In this document: positions 1 to 5,588 of the stretch, piece by piece | How positions within the stretch are numbered: the first letter of the stretch is position 1 | Layout: the number at the start of each line of letters is the position of its first letter | From: an uncultured Roseateles sp. | GTDB taxonomy: Bacteria; Pseudomonadota; Gammaproteobacteria; Burkholderiales; Burkholderiaceae | Assembly (NCBI GenBank): GCA_946886855.1 | Contig: CAMPJJ010000164.1 | Span: 1-8,810 of the forward strand | Direction of reading: 5' to 3' | Length of the DNA: 8,810 bases | Notes under the pieces: model-generated | Database searches by the model: none | Told to the model about the DNA's origin: nothing | What the model saw: the letters and a program-made list of their open reading frames with translations, nothing else | Program-made: the position numbers and the translations under genes

Positions 1-792
1 CTTGATGTTCTCGTCCTGCAGCGCGCCGACCTGCGCGCGCAGCAGGGCGACGGCCGGATCGGCTTCGAGCTCACCGTCTTCGTTCGTCGGCACGCCCAGC
101 AGCTCGACGGCCACTTCGGCGACGGCGTCGCCAGCGGCCTTCTTGCCGACCTTGGACTCGCGCACGCGCTTGGCGGCCTGGCGCAGTTCCTTCTTGCCAC
201 CGGCCGCGGCGGCGGCCTGCTCCTCGGCGGGCAGATCGGCGATCACGGCGGCGGCGCTGATCGAGACCTCGCCCGACTTCACCGCGGCGACGAGCTCCGG
301 CGCGGCGGCCTTCTGGATCTTCTCGATCTGCGTCACGGTGGCGCTGCTGATGCGCGCGGCGCGTGCGATGGCTTCGCGGCTCTTCAGCGGCGGGCCTTCG
401 GGCACCGGCGCGGCGGTCGCGTCGGCGGCGGGCGCCTCCGGGGCGGGATCGTTGAGCACGGCCAGCCGGCGCGCTTCCATGATCTCCTTCTTGCGCAGGG
501 CGAGCACGCCGCGCTGGAAGTCGGAGACGCTGCGGCGGCCCAGGTGCTGGTCGATCATCCACAGGTGGACGTCTTCCATCGACTTGAAGCGGGTGTTCTG
601 CACCGTCTGGAAGGGGATGCCGTGCTTGGTGCAGATGCCGTAGCGGTTGTGGCCGTCGACGAGGATGTCCCCCCAGAGCACGAGCGCGTCGCGGCAACCC
701 TCGGCGAGGATGCTGCGCTCGAGCGCGGCGTGTTCGTCCTCGGTCAGGGGATCGATGTAGGCCTTGAGTTCTTCGGTGACGATGATGTTCAT
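1..792 (-). CDS. ParB/sulfiredoxin-like N-terminal domain DNA-binding protein, 3' end beyond window
   Basis: This reading frame starts at ATG 792 and stays open to the left edge, so 264 residues are visible and the C-terminus is missing. Residues 1-105 form a ParB/Srx-type domain. The segment DILVDGHNRYGIC (42-54) sits where ParB proteins carry their GERR nucleotide-binding box. It is followed by VHLWMIDQHLGRRSVSDFQRG (75-95), typical of chromosomal and plasmid 'ParB-like partition-related' proteins of Burkholderiales. An Ala/Pro-rich linker (about 114-135) leads to a probable helix-turn-helix (137-160, LKSREAIARAARISSATVTQ). A charged Ala/Lys/Glu-rich region follows, and the last residues (about 247-264) look like the start of a coiled coil. 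The family binds DNA; whether this member acts in partition or as a regulator cannot be told. No parA lies on the visible side. No clear Shine-Dalgarno precedes the ATG, but similarity begins right at MNIIVTEELKAYIDPLT, which supports this start. It is divergent from the thioesterase across a 233-bp gap. Confidence 0.85.
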   Translation of the reverse strand, partial: MNIIVTEELKAYIDPLTEDEHAALERSILAEGCRDALVLWGDILVDGHNRYGICTKHGIPFQTVQNTRFKSMEDVHLWMIDQHLGRRSVSDFQRGVLALRKKEIMEARRLAVLNDPAPEAPAADATAAPVPEGPPLKSREAIARAARISSATVTQIEKIQKAAAPELVAAVKSGEVSISAAAVIADLPAEEQAAAAAGGKKELRQAAKRVRESKVGKKAAGDAVAEVAVELLGVPTNEDGELEADPAVALLRAQVGALQDENIK

Positions 793-827
793 GGGGACGG
801 GCGGCGGGACGGCAGCAGGGCGGAGCC

Positions 828-886
828 GACCCGGCAGGACCCGGTCGGCGAGGTATTCGGAAGATGCAGGATGTGCGGGATGTGCG
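828..886. repeat. Short direct repeats in the divergent ParB-like/thioesterase promoter region
   Basis: Two sets of direct repeats lie between the divergent genes. GACCCGG occurs at 828-834 and 838-844, a 10-bp period. GGATGTGCG occurs twice in exact tandem at 869-877 and 878-886, preceded by a partial GATGCA copy at 863-868. They sit 36-94 bp upstream of the ParB-like start and 139-198 bp upstream of the thioesterase start. Repeats in this position can be sites for an autoregulating DNA-binding protein, but that is inference. No convincing -35/-10 pair was found nearby. Confidence 0.4.
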
Positions 887-1024
887 ATTGGCGCGCGGGT
901 CGCACGGGCGACGGACGACGCCGGAAAAGGGCGGCATTCTGCCTGCCTCGCGACGCTAACCTGTCGCACCCCGAGCGTGAGCGTCGGATATCCCACGGAA
1001 CCCACCCCCAGATGAGCGCCCCCC

Positions 1025-1051
1025 GATGAGCGAGATGAGCGAGATGAACGA
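1025..1051 (+). repeat. 9-bp tandem repeat across the thioesterase start codon
   Basis: Three head-to-tail copies of GATGAGCGA (the last is GATGAACGA) lie at 1025-1033, 1034-1042 and 1043-1051. A further near copy, GATGAGCGC, stands at 1011-1019. Each of the three contains an in-frame ATG (1026, 1035, 1044), so the protein begins MSEMSEMNE and has three stacked candidate starts. Because the unit is 9 bp, gain or loss of a copy would not shift the frame. Confidence 0.8.
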
Positions 1052-1520
1052 AGCGATCCCCGCGCCTGTCGACCCCTTGTCCAGCGGTTGGGACTATCCG
1101 TCTCCCCATCGATTGGCGGTGTGCCCCCAACCGGCCGATATCGACGGCCTGAATCACACCAACAACGCGGTCTACGTGAAGTGGTGCGAGCAGGTGGCGT
1201 GGTCGCACTCGGTGGCGCTGGGTCTCGACATCGAGGACTACCGCCGGCTCGACCGCGCGATGGCGATCCGCCACGGCGGTTACGACTATTTGCTGCCGTC
1301 CTTCGAAGGCGAAGCGCTGGTCCTGGGCACCTGGCTGACGTCCGGTGACGGGAAGCTGGCGATGGAGCGCCGCTTCCAGCTGCGCCGCGCGAGCGACGGC
1401 CAGACGCTGATGCGCGGCCGCTGGGAACTGGTGTGCATCGACATCAGCGGCGGCCGCCCGAAGCGGATGCCGCCGGAGTTCATCGCGGCGTATCAGGCGG
1501 CGGTGGTGTCGCCGGGTTAA
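1026..1520 (+). CDS. Acyl-CoA thioesterase, 4HBT/hotdog fold
   Basis: A 164-residue protein of the 4-hydroxybenzoyl-CoA thioesterase-like hotdog family, expected to hydrolyse an acyl-CoA to free acid and CoA in the cytoplasm. Domains of this size are normally 130-150 residues; the extra length is an unstructured N-terminus. The signature helix start is PADIDGLNHTNNAVYVKWCEQ (36-56), matching the family pattern D-x-D-x-x-G-H-x-N-N-A-x-Y. Asp40 aligns with the conserved catalytic Asp, and Asn43 replaces the usual Gly before His44. The acyl substrate cannot be read from sequence. The start is uncertain among ATG 1026, 1035 and 1044, which lie in a 9-bp repeat; none has a clear ribosome binding site, and homology begins only near residue 25. 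It is divergent from the ParB-like gene and convergent with the alpha/beta hydrolase. A functional link with the acyl-CoA synthetase 4.6 kb away is possible but unsupported. Confidence 0.9.
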   Translation: MSEMSEMNEAIPAPVDPLSSGWDYPSPHRLAVCPQPADIDGLNHTNNAVYVKWCEQVAWSHSVALGLDIEDYRRLDRAMAIRHGGYDYLLPSFEGEALVLGTWLTSGDGKLAMERRFQLRRASDGQTLMRGRWELVCIDISGGRPKRMPPEFIAAYQAAVVSPG

Positions 1521-1544
1521 TCGCGAACCTCGCTCCTTCTTGCC

Positions 1545-1569
1545 CCCTCTCCCGCACTGCGGGAGAGGG
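1545..1569. repeat. REP-like hairpin between convergent genes, possible bidirectional terminator
   Basis: A perfect 12-bp inverted repeat, CCCTCTCCCGCA and TGCGGGAGAGGG, is separated by one base. In RNA this would fold as a 10-bp stem with a 5-nt loop. It is followed by a G-rich tract (TAGGGGGGAGGGC, 1570-1582). The layout matches intergenic palindromes scattered through many high-GC proteobacterial genomes. It lies in the 91-bp gap between the thioesterase stop and the hydrolase stop. Neither strand has the U-run of a classical intrinsic terminator, so termination is inferred from position and stem strength. Confidence 0.75.
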
Positions 1570-1611
1570 TAGGGGGGAGGGCCGGGGTCGTGGCACGGCG
1601 AAGGCCGATGG

Positions 1612-2538
1612 CTAGCCGAGAAACTCCTGCACCGCCTGGGCGAGCGCCTCAGGCTGGTCGTGATGCATCATGTGCGCCGCCTGCTGGAGCGTGACGCGCT
1701 GCAGGTCCTTGACGACGCTGAGCCGGGTTTCGAAGTCCTCACGCGGATAGCGATCGCCCCACCACTGCGCGAGCTGGGTCTCGCTGCCCTCCACCCACAG
1801 CGTGGGCGCCTCGATGCGCGACCAGCAGGCTAGGGCCTCGGCCCGCTTGTAGAGGACCGGATTGGTCCGCTTGTGCGCCGGATCCCCGAGGATGTGCCAG
1901 CGCCCGTCCTCGCCCTGCCGCGACCAATGCGGCGCGAGCCACGCGGCCTTGTCGGCGGAGAGTCGCGGATTCGTCTTCATCAGCCGCTGCGCGACGCCCT
2001 CGACGCTGTCGTAGGTCTTGAGGCTCTGCGGCTCCTTGAGCTCGTCGAGCCAGCTCGCGAGCCGCGCCGGCGCCATCTCGGGCGTCGTGTCCGGCAGCCC
2101 GAACCCTTCGAGGTTCACGAGCTTGCGCAGCCGCTGCGGCCGCACACCCGCATAGGTCATCGCGATGTTGCCGCCCATGCTGTGGCCGAGCAGGTCCACG
2201 GGCGCATCCGGACTGAGCGCATCGAGCAGCGCATCCAGATCGCCGAGGTAGTCCGGGAACCAGTACGCGTCGCTGCCATTGGCGTCGGTGAGCCCGAAGC
2301 CGCGCCAGTCGATGGCGACGACGCTGCGGTCATCGCGGAACGCGTCGACCATGAACTGGAACGACGCGCCGACGTCCATCCAGCCGTGGACCATGACGAG
2401 CAGCGGTCGCTGCCCGTCCGGCTCCGGACCCCAACGCAGCACGTGGTGGCGCAGACCGCGCAGCTGCATGAACCCGCTGCGATGCGGACGGCGGACGGTG
2501 TACTCGGAAGCGGGCGCGGAACTCGGGTCGGTGCTCAT
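1612..2538 (-). CDS. Alpha/beta-fold hydrolase
   Basis: A 308-residue alpha/beta hydrolase with no signal peptide, so probably a cytoplasmic esterase or related hydrolase. The oxyanion-hole motif is HGW (51-53). The strand-turn DWRGFG spans 77-82. The nucleophile elbow is GHSMGG (118-123), with Ser120 as nucleophile. The C-terminal AAHMMHHDQPE (287-297) supplies the catalytic His, most likely His289. The acid could be Glu144 in NLEGFG or Glu250 in LWVEGSE. A cap region lies between about 150 and 240. The architecture resembles the broad MhpC/serine-hydrolase-like (SERHL) group; the substrate is unknown. ATG 2538 gives a polar 25-residue lead-in before the fold, and no clear Shine-Dalgarno is visible. 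The gene is 78 nt downstream of the secreted-protein gene on the same strand and may be its operon partner or have its own promoter. Confidence 0.93.
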   Translation of the reverse strand: MSTDPSSAPASEYTVRRPHRSGFMQLRGLRHHVLRWGPEPDGQRPLLVMVHGWMDVGASFQFMVDAFRDDRSVVAIDWRGFGLTDANGSDAYWFPDYLGDLDALLDALSPDAPVDLLGHSMGGNIAMTYAGVRPQRLRKLVNLEGFGLPDTTPEMAPARLASWLDELKEPQSLKTYDSVEGVAQRLMKTNPRLSADKAAWLAPHWSRQGEDGRWHILGDPAHKRTNPVLYKRAEALACWSRIEAPTLWVEGSETQLAQWWGDRYPREDFETRLSVVKDLQRVTLQQAAHMMHHDQPEALAQAVQEFLG

Positions 2539-2616
2539 GGAGGGCGACTGTAGTGCGGCGCGGGCAGGCGCGCTTTCGCCATGGAGACAGGGTGCGGCGA
2601 GGCGGCCGATCGGAAT

Positions 2617-3366
2617 TCAGAACTTCCTCCCCGCCCCCCAATCCCCGACATCGCACTTCCCGCTGAAGCCCGGCAGTCCCTTGATCTCGATGAGCCCGCT
2701 GCGCCGGTCGATGGTGAGACTCGGGCGATTGAGCCCGTTCACCCGGTACCGCGCCGTGATGCGCTCCGGCTGCAGCTGGAGATCCTCCAGCGCCCACCAG
2801 CCCTCCGTGCCGCCCGAGTTGAGCGGCGGGATCATCTTGCCGGTGAGGTGGATGCGACCCTGACCGTCCCGGATGTCGATCTGCACGCCGGAGTTGAACT
2901 GCTCGTTGCCCGTCTCCATGCGCTGCATGGGCTCGTACTTCTTGCTGCGGTCGTTCCACTCGTAGCCCATGTGCGAGGAGTACGTCGCGTGCTGGCCGCT
3001 GCCGTAGCAGACCAGCGTGATCGCATCGGGTTGGGGCGGCGTCGGCTCGGCGTCGCTGCTCGCGCCACCCGGGCGGCAGTTCTGCGTGGGGATCTTCTCG
3101 ATGCTGGCGTAGCGACCGTTGGTGGTGGCGATGCTGACGCATTGCTTCTGCACGTCGCTCCACCAGAAGGTCCACGATTGGTCCCGAACCCGCGTCGCCC
3201 GCACGAACTGGTAGCCGCGCGCCTGCATCTGCGTTTCTCCGCTGCTGCCGCGCGCACCCACCAGATCGGACAGGTCGCCAGGAGGCTCGGCATGCGCGGA
3301 CCCCGGCGATCCGATCGACGCGAAGGCGGCCGCGATCAGCGCGGCGGCGGGTCTGATTCGATTCAT
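2617..3366 (-). CDS. Secreted two-module protein of unknown function
   Basis: A 249-residue exported protein. Residues 1-26 are a signal peptide (MNRIRP, hydrophobic stretch 7-18, signal peptidase I site SAHA before Glu27). The first module (about 31-97) carries DLVGARGSSGE, ARGYQFV, WTFWW and QCVSIATTNGRYASI, with Cys76 and Cys97 as a probable disulfide pair. This resembles an uncharacterised small domain found in secreted proteobacterial proteins. A Pro/Ser-rich linker (98-113) leads to a second, probably beta-rich module (about 115-243) with ITLVCYGSGQ, FNSGVQIDIRDGQGRIHLTGKMIPP, GWWALEDL and a closing GFSGKCDVGDW. I recognise the pattern but know no function. AAGGG at 3375-3379 is correctly spaced and fixes the start. 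The gene follows the CPBP protease after 42 nt, so the two are probably co-transcribed. The soluble exported product could work in the periplasm or outside the cell. Confidence 0.85.
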   Translation of the reverse strand: MNRIRPAAALIAAAFASIGSPGSAHAEPPGDLSDLVGARGSSGETQMQARGYQFVRATRVRDQSWTFWWSDVQKQCVSIATTNGRYASIEKIPTQNCRPGGASSDAEPTPPQPDAITLVCYGSGQHATYSSHMGYEWNDRSKKYEPMQRMETGNEQFNSGVQIDIRDGQGRIHLTGKMIPPLNSGGTEGWWALEDLQLQPERITARYRVNGLNRPSLTIDRRSGLIEIKGLPGFSGKCDVGDWGAGRKF

Positions 3367-3374
3367 GGTCTCAT

Positions 3375-3379
3375 CCCTT
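3375..3379 (-). promoter_or_regulatory. Ribosome binding site of the secreted-protein gene
   Basis: AAGGG on the minus strand with an 8-nt spacer to ATG 3366. It lies inside the 42-nt gap after the CPBP stop and supports both the start choice and independent translation of the second gene of the pair. Confidence 0.65.
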
Positions 3380-3408
3380 GTGCGTTGCGAAGTGGAAGGC
3401 GATGGCGC

Positions 3409-4137
3409 TCACGCCGGGGCGTGGTTGGATGCCGCCAGCAGGAGGCCCAGGGAAAACAGGGTCCAGTCGTTGAGCACATGCGCGAGCGTCGACACCCAGA
3501 GGTTGCGTGTGCACAGATAGGCCAGCGACAGGACCAGACGCGCCGATCCGATGACCACCACGCACTGCACCCAGTTCCACTGGTAGGTCGGCAGGTGAGC
3601 CAGAGCGAAGATCAGCGCGGACATCAACCATGCGGCCACGATCGCCGTCCGCCTGGACCAGCCGGCCCGGGCCGTGAAGAGCGTCATCAGGGCGAGGAAG
3701 GGCAGCATCGTCAACACTTCCTCGCCCAGCAGTTGAGGCAGGCTCTGCAAGGCGAAGAGCCATCGATCCGACGTCGAGTCATGCACGAGGGCATCGAAGA
3801 CGGGATTGGCGCTCACGTCGAAGAAGCGGGTCGTCAGCAGGCCCAGGGCGGCCGTGACGACCAGGTTGAGCAGCGCGATCCCCACCGCGATCGCGACCGC
3901 CTTGACGCCCAGGCGTTGGAACAGTGCCCGCCAATGTCGGCCCGCCACCGCGCGCAGCGCCAGCAAGGGAATGGCAGGAAAGAGGACGGCCGGGATGAAC
4001 GCCAGGATCGGCGAGGTGTCGCCGAACGACAGATGGAGCGCCAGGAAGCCGGCGACCACGGCCAGCATGAGCCCTGCCCATTGAGCTGGACGCAAGGCGA
4101 CGGGTTCACCGTTGAAGTACGGGAAGTCTCTGGTCAT
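3409..4137 (-). CDS. CPBP-family intramembrane metalloprotease (CAAX/ABI type)
   Basis: A 242-residue polytopic membrane protein with about seven hydrophobic segments (near 20-38, 42-62, 79-102, 130-155, 163-182, 188-208, 214-234). The three motifs of the CPBP (CAAX protease and bacteriocin-processing) family are present: GEEVLTMLPF with Glu139/Glu140, FALAH with His181, and HVLND with His220 and Asn223. These residues form the intramembrane active site in the family. The first motif is usually EExxxR; here the Arg position is Met144, as in the branch whose motif continues into 'LPF'. Members cleave membrane or prenylated peptides, or act in bacteriocin immunity; the substrate here is unknown. 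ATG 4137 is chosen because it leads directly into MTRDFPYF and the first membrane segment, with a weak GGGG 8 nt upstream. Longer starts would overlap the divergent GNAT start. It is probably first in an operon with the secreted-protein gene. Confidence 0.88.
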   Translation of the reverse strand: MTRDFPYFNGEPVALRPAQWAGLMLAVVAGFLALHLSFGDTSPILAFIPAVLFPAIPLLALRAVAGRHWRALFQRLGVKAVAIAVGIALLNLVVTAALGLLTTRFFDVSANPVFDALVHDSTSDRWLFALQSLPQLLGEEVLTMLPFLALMTLFTARAGWSRRTAIVAAWLMSALIFALAHLPTYQWNWVQCVVVIGSARLVLSLAYLCTRNLWVSTLAHVLNDWTLFSLGLLLAASNHAPA

Positions 4138-4211
4138 TATGTTGGCCCCACCCACGCTGTCGTGCGCCATGCTCCCGCGAGACGCCCGCCATGGCAAGCC
4201 GCGACGAGCCG

Positions 4212-4226
4212 GGGTACAGAATACCC
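4212..4226 (+). promoter_or_regulatory. Possible GNAT promoter -10 region inside a small hairpin
   Basis: GGGTA and TACCC form a 5-bp inverted repeat around CAGAA, ending 2 nt before ATG 4229. It contains TACAGA/CAGAAT, a passable -10. ATGGCA lies 18 bp upstream of TACAGA as a weak -35. If used, the transcript would be leaderless or nearly so, which would fit the lack of a Shine-Dalgarno. The matches are weak and this is a suggestion only. Confidence 0.25.
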
Positions 4227-4228
4227 AC

Positions 4229-4723
4229 ATGTCCGCACAACCCGACCCCTATACCCTCCGCGCCGCACGTCCCGACGACCTGAGCGCCATCGTCGGCCTG
4301 ATCGGCGAGCTCGCCGACTTCGAGGGCCTGTCGCACCTGATGGACGTGACGCCGGAGAAGCTGCTCCCGCATCTCTTCGGCGAACGCCCCGTCTGCGAGG
4401 CCCTGGTCGCCGAGCACGACAGCGGCACGGTCGTCGCCTTCGCGCTGACCTTCACCAACTTCTCAACTTTCCTCGGCAAGCCGGGGATGTACCTCGAAGA
4501 CCTGTACGTGCAGCCCGCGCATCGCGGCGCGGGCCTGGGCAAGCGCATGCTGACGCGCCTGGCGCAGATCGCGATCGAGCGCGACTACGGCCGCTTCGAA
4601 TGGTGCGTGCTCGACTGGAACGAGAACGCCATCCGCTTCTACGAGAAGATGGGCGCGACGATCCTGCCGGACTGGCGCTTGTGCCGTCTCGCCGGCGACT
4701 CGCTCGCGCGATTCAAGGGCTGA
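4229..4723 (+). CDS. GNAT N-acetyltransferase, spermidine/spermine acetyltransferase (SSAT) type
   Basis: A 164-residue single-domain GNAT enzyme that transfers acetyl from acetyl-CoA to an amine. Motif A, the acetyl-CoA pyrophosphate-binding loop, is seen as YLEDLYVQPAHRGAGLGKRML (88-108) with R99-G-A-G-L-G104. Motif B is LDWNENAIRFYEKMGA (128-143), with Tyr138 at the position of the general-acid Tyr of human SSAT (Tyr140). The ending DWRLCRLAG (148-156) matches the SSAT ending. Length and these features place it with diamine/polyamine or thialysine acetyltransferases rather than the ribosomal-protein types; the exact amine is not readable. ATG 4229 is chosen because the domain begins at YTLRAARPDD (8-17). 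No Shine-Dalgarno is visible. It is divergent from the CPBP gene (91-bp gap) and convergent with the MOSC gene (34-bp gap). Confidence 0.93.
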   Translation: MSAQPDPYTLRAARPDDLSAIVGLIGELADFEGLSHLMDVTPEKLLPHLFGERPVCEALVAEHDSGTVVAFALTFTNFSTFLGKPGMYLEDLYVQPAHRGAGLGKRMLTRLAQIAIERDYGRFEWCVLDWNENAIRFYEKMGATILPDWRLCRLAGDSLARFKG

Positions 4724-4735
4724 GGAAGCGCAGGC

Positions 4736-4770
4736 GCCAGCCGCCAGCCGCTAGCCGCTAGCCGCCAGCC
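4736..4770. repeat. 7-bp tandem array, five copies of GCYAGCC
   Basis: Five uninterrupted units: GCCAGCC, GCCAGCC, GCTAGCC, GCTAGCC, GCCAGCC. The array fills the rest of the 34-bp convergent gap after the GNAT stop and runs into the 3' end of the MOSC gene. The TAG stop of that gene (4760-4758) comes from the fourth unit, which has T where other units have C. There is no strong stem-loop, so it is not a typical terminator. Confidence 0.85.
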
Positions 4771-5588
4771 GCAGGTGGCACAGCCTTGGGCATCGTCGAG
4801 CCAGAGGGGCGGATCACCCGGTCCAGGTGGGCGGCCACATCGAACAGTTCAGCCCCTTCCCACGACGAAGATCTGCTGGGGGCCAGACCGCTCTGCGCAC
4901 GGCTCGCGATGTCGGACGGCAGCGTGGACAGCAGCCTCGGAAAGGCGCGGCAGTAGCCGGTGGCGACGCCGGCGAACTCGGCCAGTTGGCGATAGGAAAT
5001 GCAGCAATCCGGCGGCACCGCGTGCAGGACGCGAATCACGCGCGCCTGCCATTTGTCGCTCATCGCGGGGATGGCCGATCGCGCGTACCGCAGCTGATCG
5101 CCCGGTGTCAGGGTGCCTCCGCGCACAACGCGCGCCAGCACGCCTCGACTCGATCCCATGGACCGAAGCAGCCCGGGACTGCGTCTTTCCAGCAGGCTGC
5201 AAGGCTCGCACTGGAACGTGAGCCACAGCACGACGTCTGGTCCGATGGCAAGGAGATCACCGGAATTCAAGTCGTCGGTCGGGACGTCCACCAGCAGGTT
5301 TTCCCTCAGCGTATTGCTTGGAAGGTTCAACCGGTCATAGGCCGGCTGACCTGCGATCAGCAGCTGTCGAGGGGAGCGTGGCGACGCATGCCGATCTCCA
5401 GCAGCGCCGAGGTGCTTGATCAGTTGCAGCGAGGACTGCGGGCGCGCGCAGGGATCCTTGGGGCCGCGGACAAAAAGTCCCGTGACCTTGCCGATCGTCT
5501 GCCAGTGCGCTTCGCCGGGTTGTCCTTTCGACTCGCCGACACCAGCCCCGTGGCAGGACTGGGAACCATCCACTGAGGGCTTGCGCAT
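4758..5588 (-). CDS. MOSC-domain protein with alkyltransferase-like (MGMT/ATL) C-terminal segment
   Basis: A 276-residue protein. Residues about 33-170 are a MOSC domain: GKVTGLFVRGP (33-43), PRSPRQLLIAG (70-80), TLRENLLVD (93-101), LWLTFQCEPCSLLE (121-134), RGVLARVVRGG (148-158). MOSC proteins handle molybdenum cofactor or reactive nitrogen/sulfur groups through a conserved Cys, here probably Cys130 of CEPC. Residues about 180-224 resemble the winged-helix DNA-binding part of O6-methylguanine-DNA methyltransferase: ISYRQLAEFAG (197-207) parallels ISYQQLAALAG of human MGMT, so Tyr199 and Arg214 align with its Tyr114 and Arg128. The PCHRV active-site motif (PWHRV in ATL proteins) is absent, so alkyl transfer is not expected. 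Residues 1-32 match nothing I know. ATG 5588 is taken because it is 9 nt after the arsC stop; no Shine-Dalgarno is seen, and GTG 5573 is an alternative. Third positions are visibly less G/C-rich than in neighbours. Confidence 0.85.
   Translation of the reverse strand: MRKPSVDGSQSCHGAGVGESKGQPGEAHWQTIGKVTGLFVRGPKDPCARPQSSLQLIKHLGAAGDRHASPRSPRQLLIAGQPAYDRLNLPSNTLRENLLVDVPTDDLNSGDLLAIGPDVVLWLTFQCEPCSLLERRSPGLLRSMGSSRGVLARVVRGGTLTPGDQLRYARSAIPAMSDKWQARVIRVLHAVPPDCCISYRQLAEFAGVATGYCRAFPRLLSTLPSDIASRAQSGLAPSRSSSWEGAELFDVAAHLDRVIRPSGSTMPKAVPPAAGG

Noticed and set aside
71..937. A 288-codon minus-strand frame over the ParB-like gene
   Set aside because: It is a low-complexity Arg-rich translation; the alternative frame starting at 792 gives a well-formed ParB-like protein.
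951..986. A 7-bp inverted repeat (CGACGCT / AGCGTCG) with a 22-nt spacer upstream of the thioesterase
   Set aside because: Short arms with a long spacer are expected by chance in a GC-rich 233-bp gap.
2539..2616. A possible promoter (TACAGT at 2552-2547) for the alpha/beta hydrolase
   Set aside because: The -10 is fair but no acceptable -35 lies 16-18 bp upstream; not enough to call.
2581..4761. A 726-codon open frame on the plus strand
   Set aside because: It lies antisense to the secreted protein and CPBP genes and over the GNAT gene in another frame. The translation is Arg/Gln/His-rich with no domain, as expected from a high-GC shadow; the genes it overlaps have clear motifs.
4827..5576. 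A 249-codon plus-strand frame antisense to the MOSC gene
   Set aside because: It has no domain and atypical composition; the minus strand encodes conserved MOSC segments.
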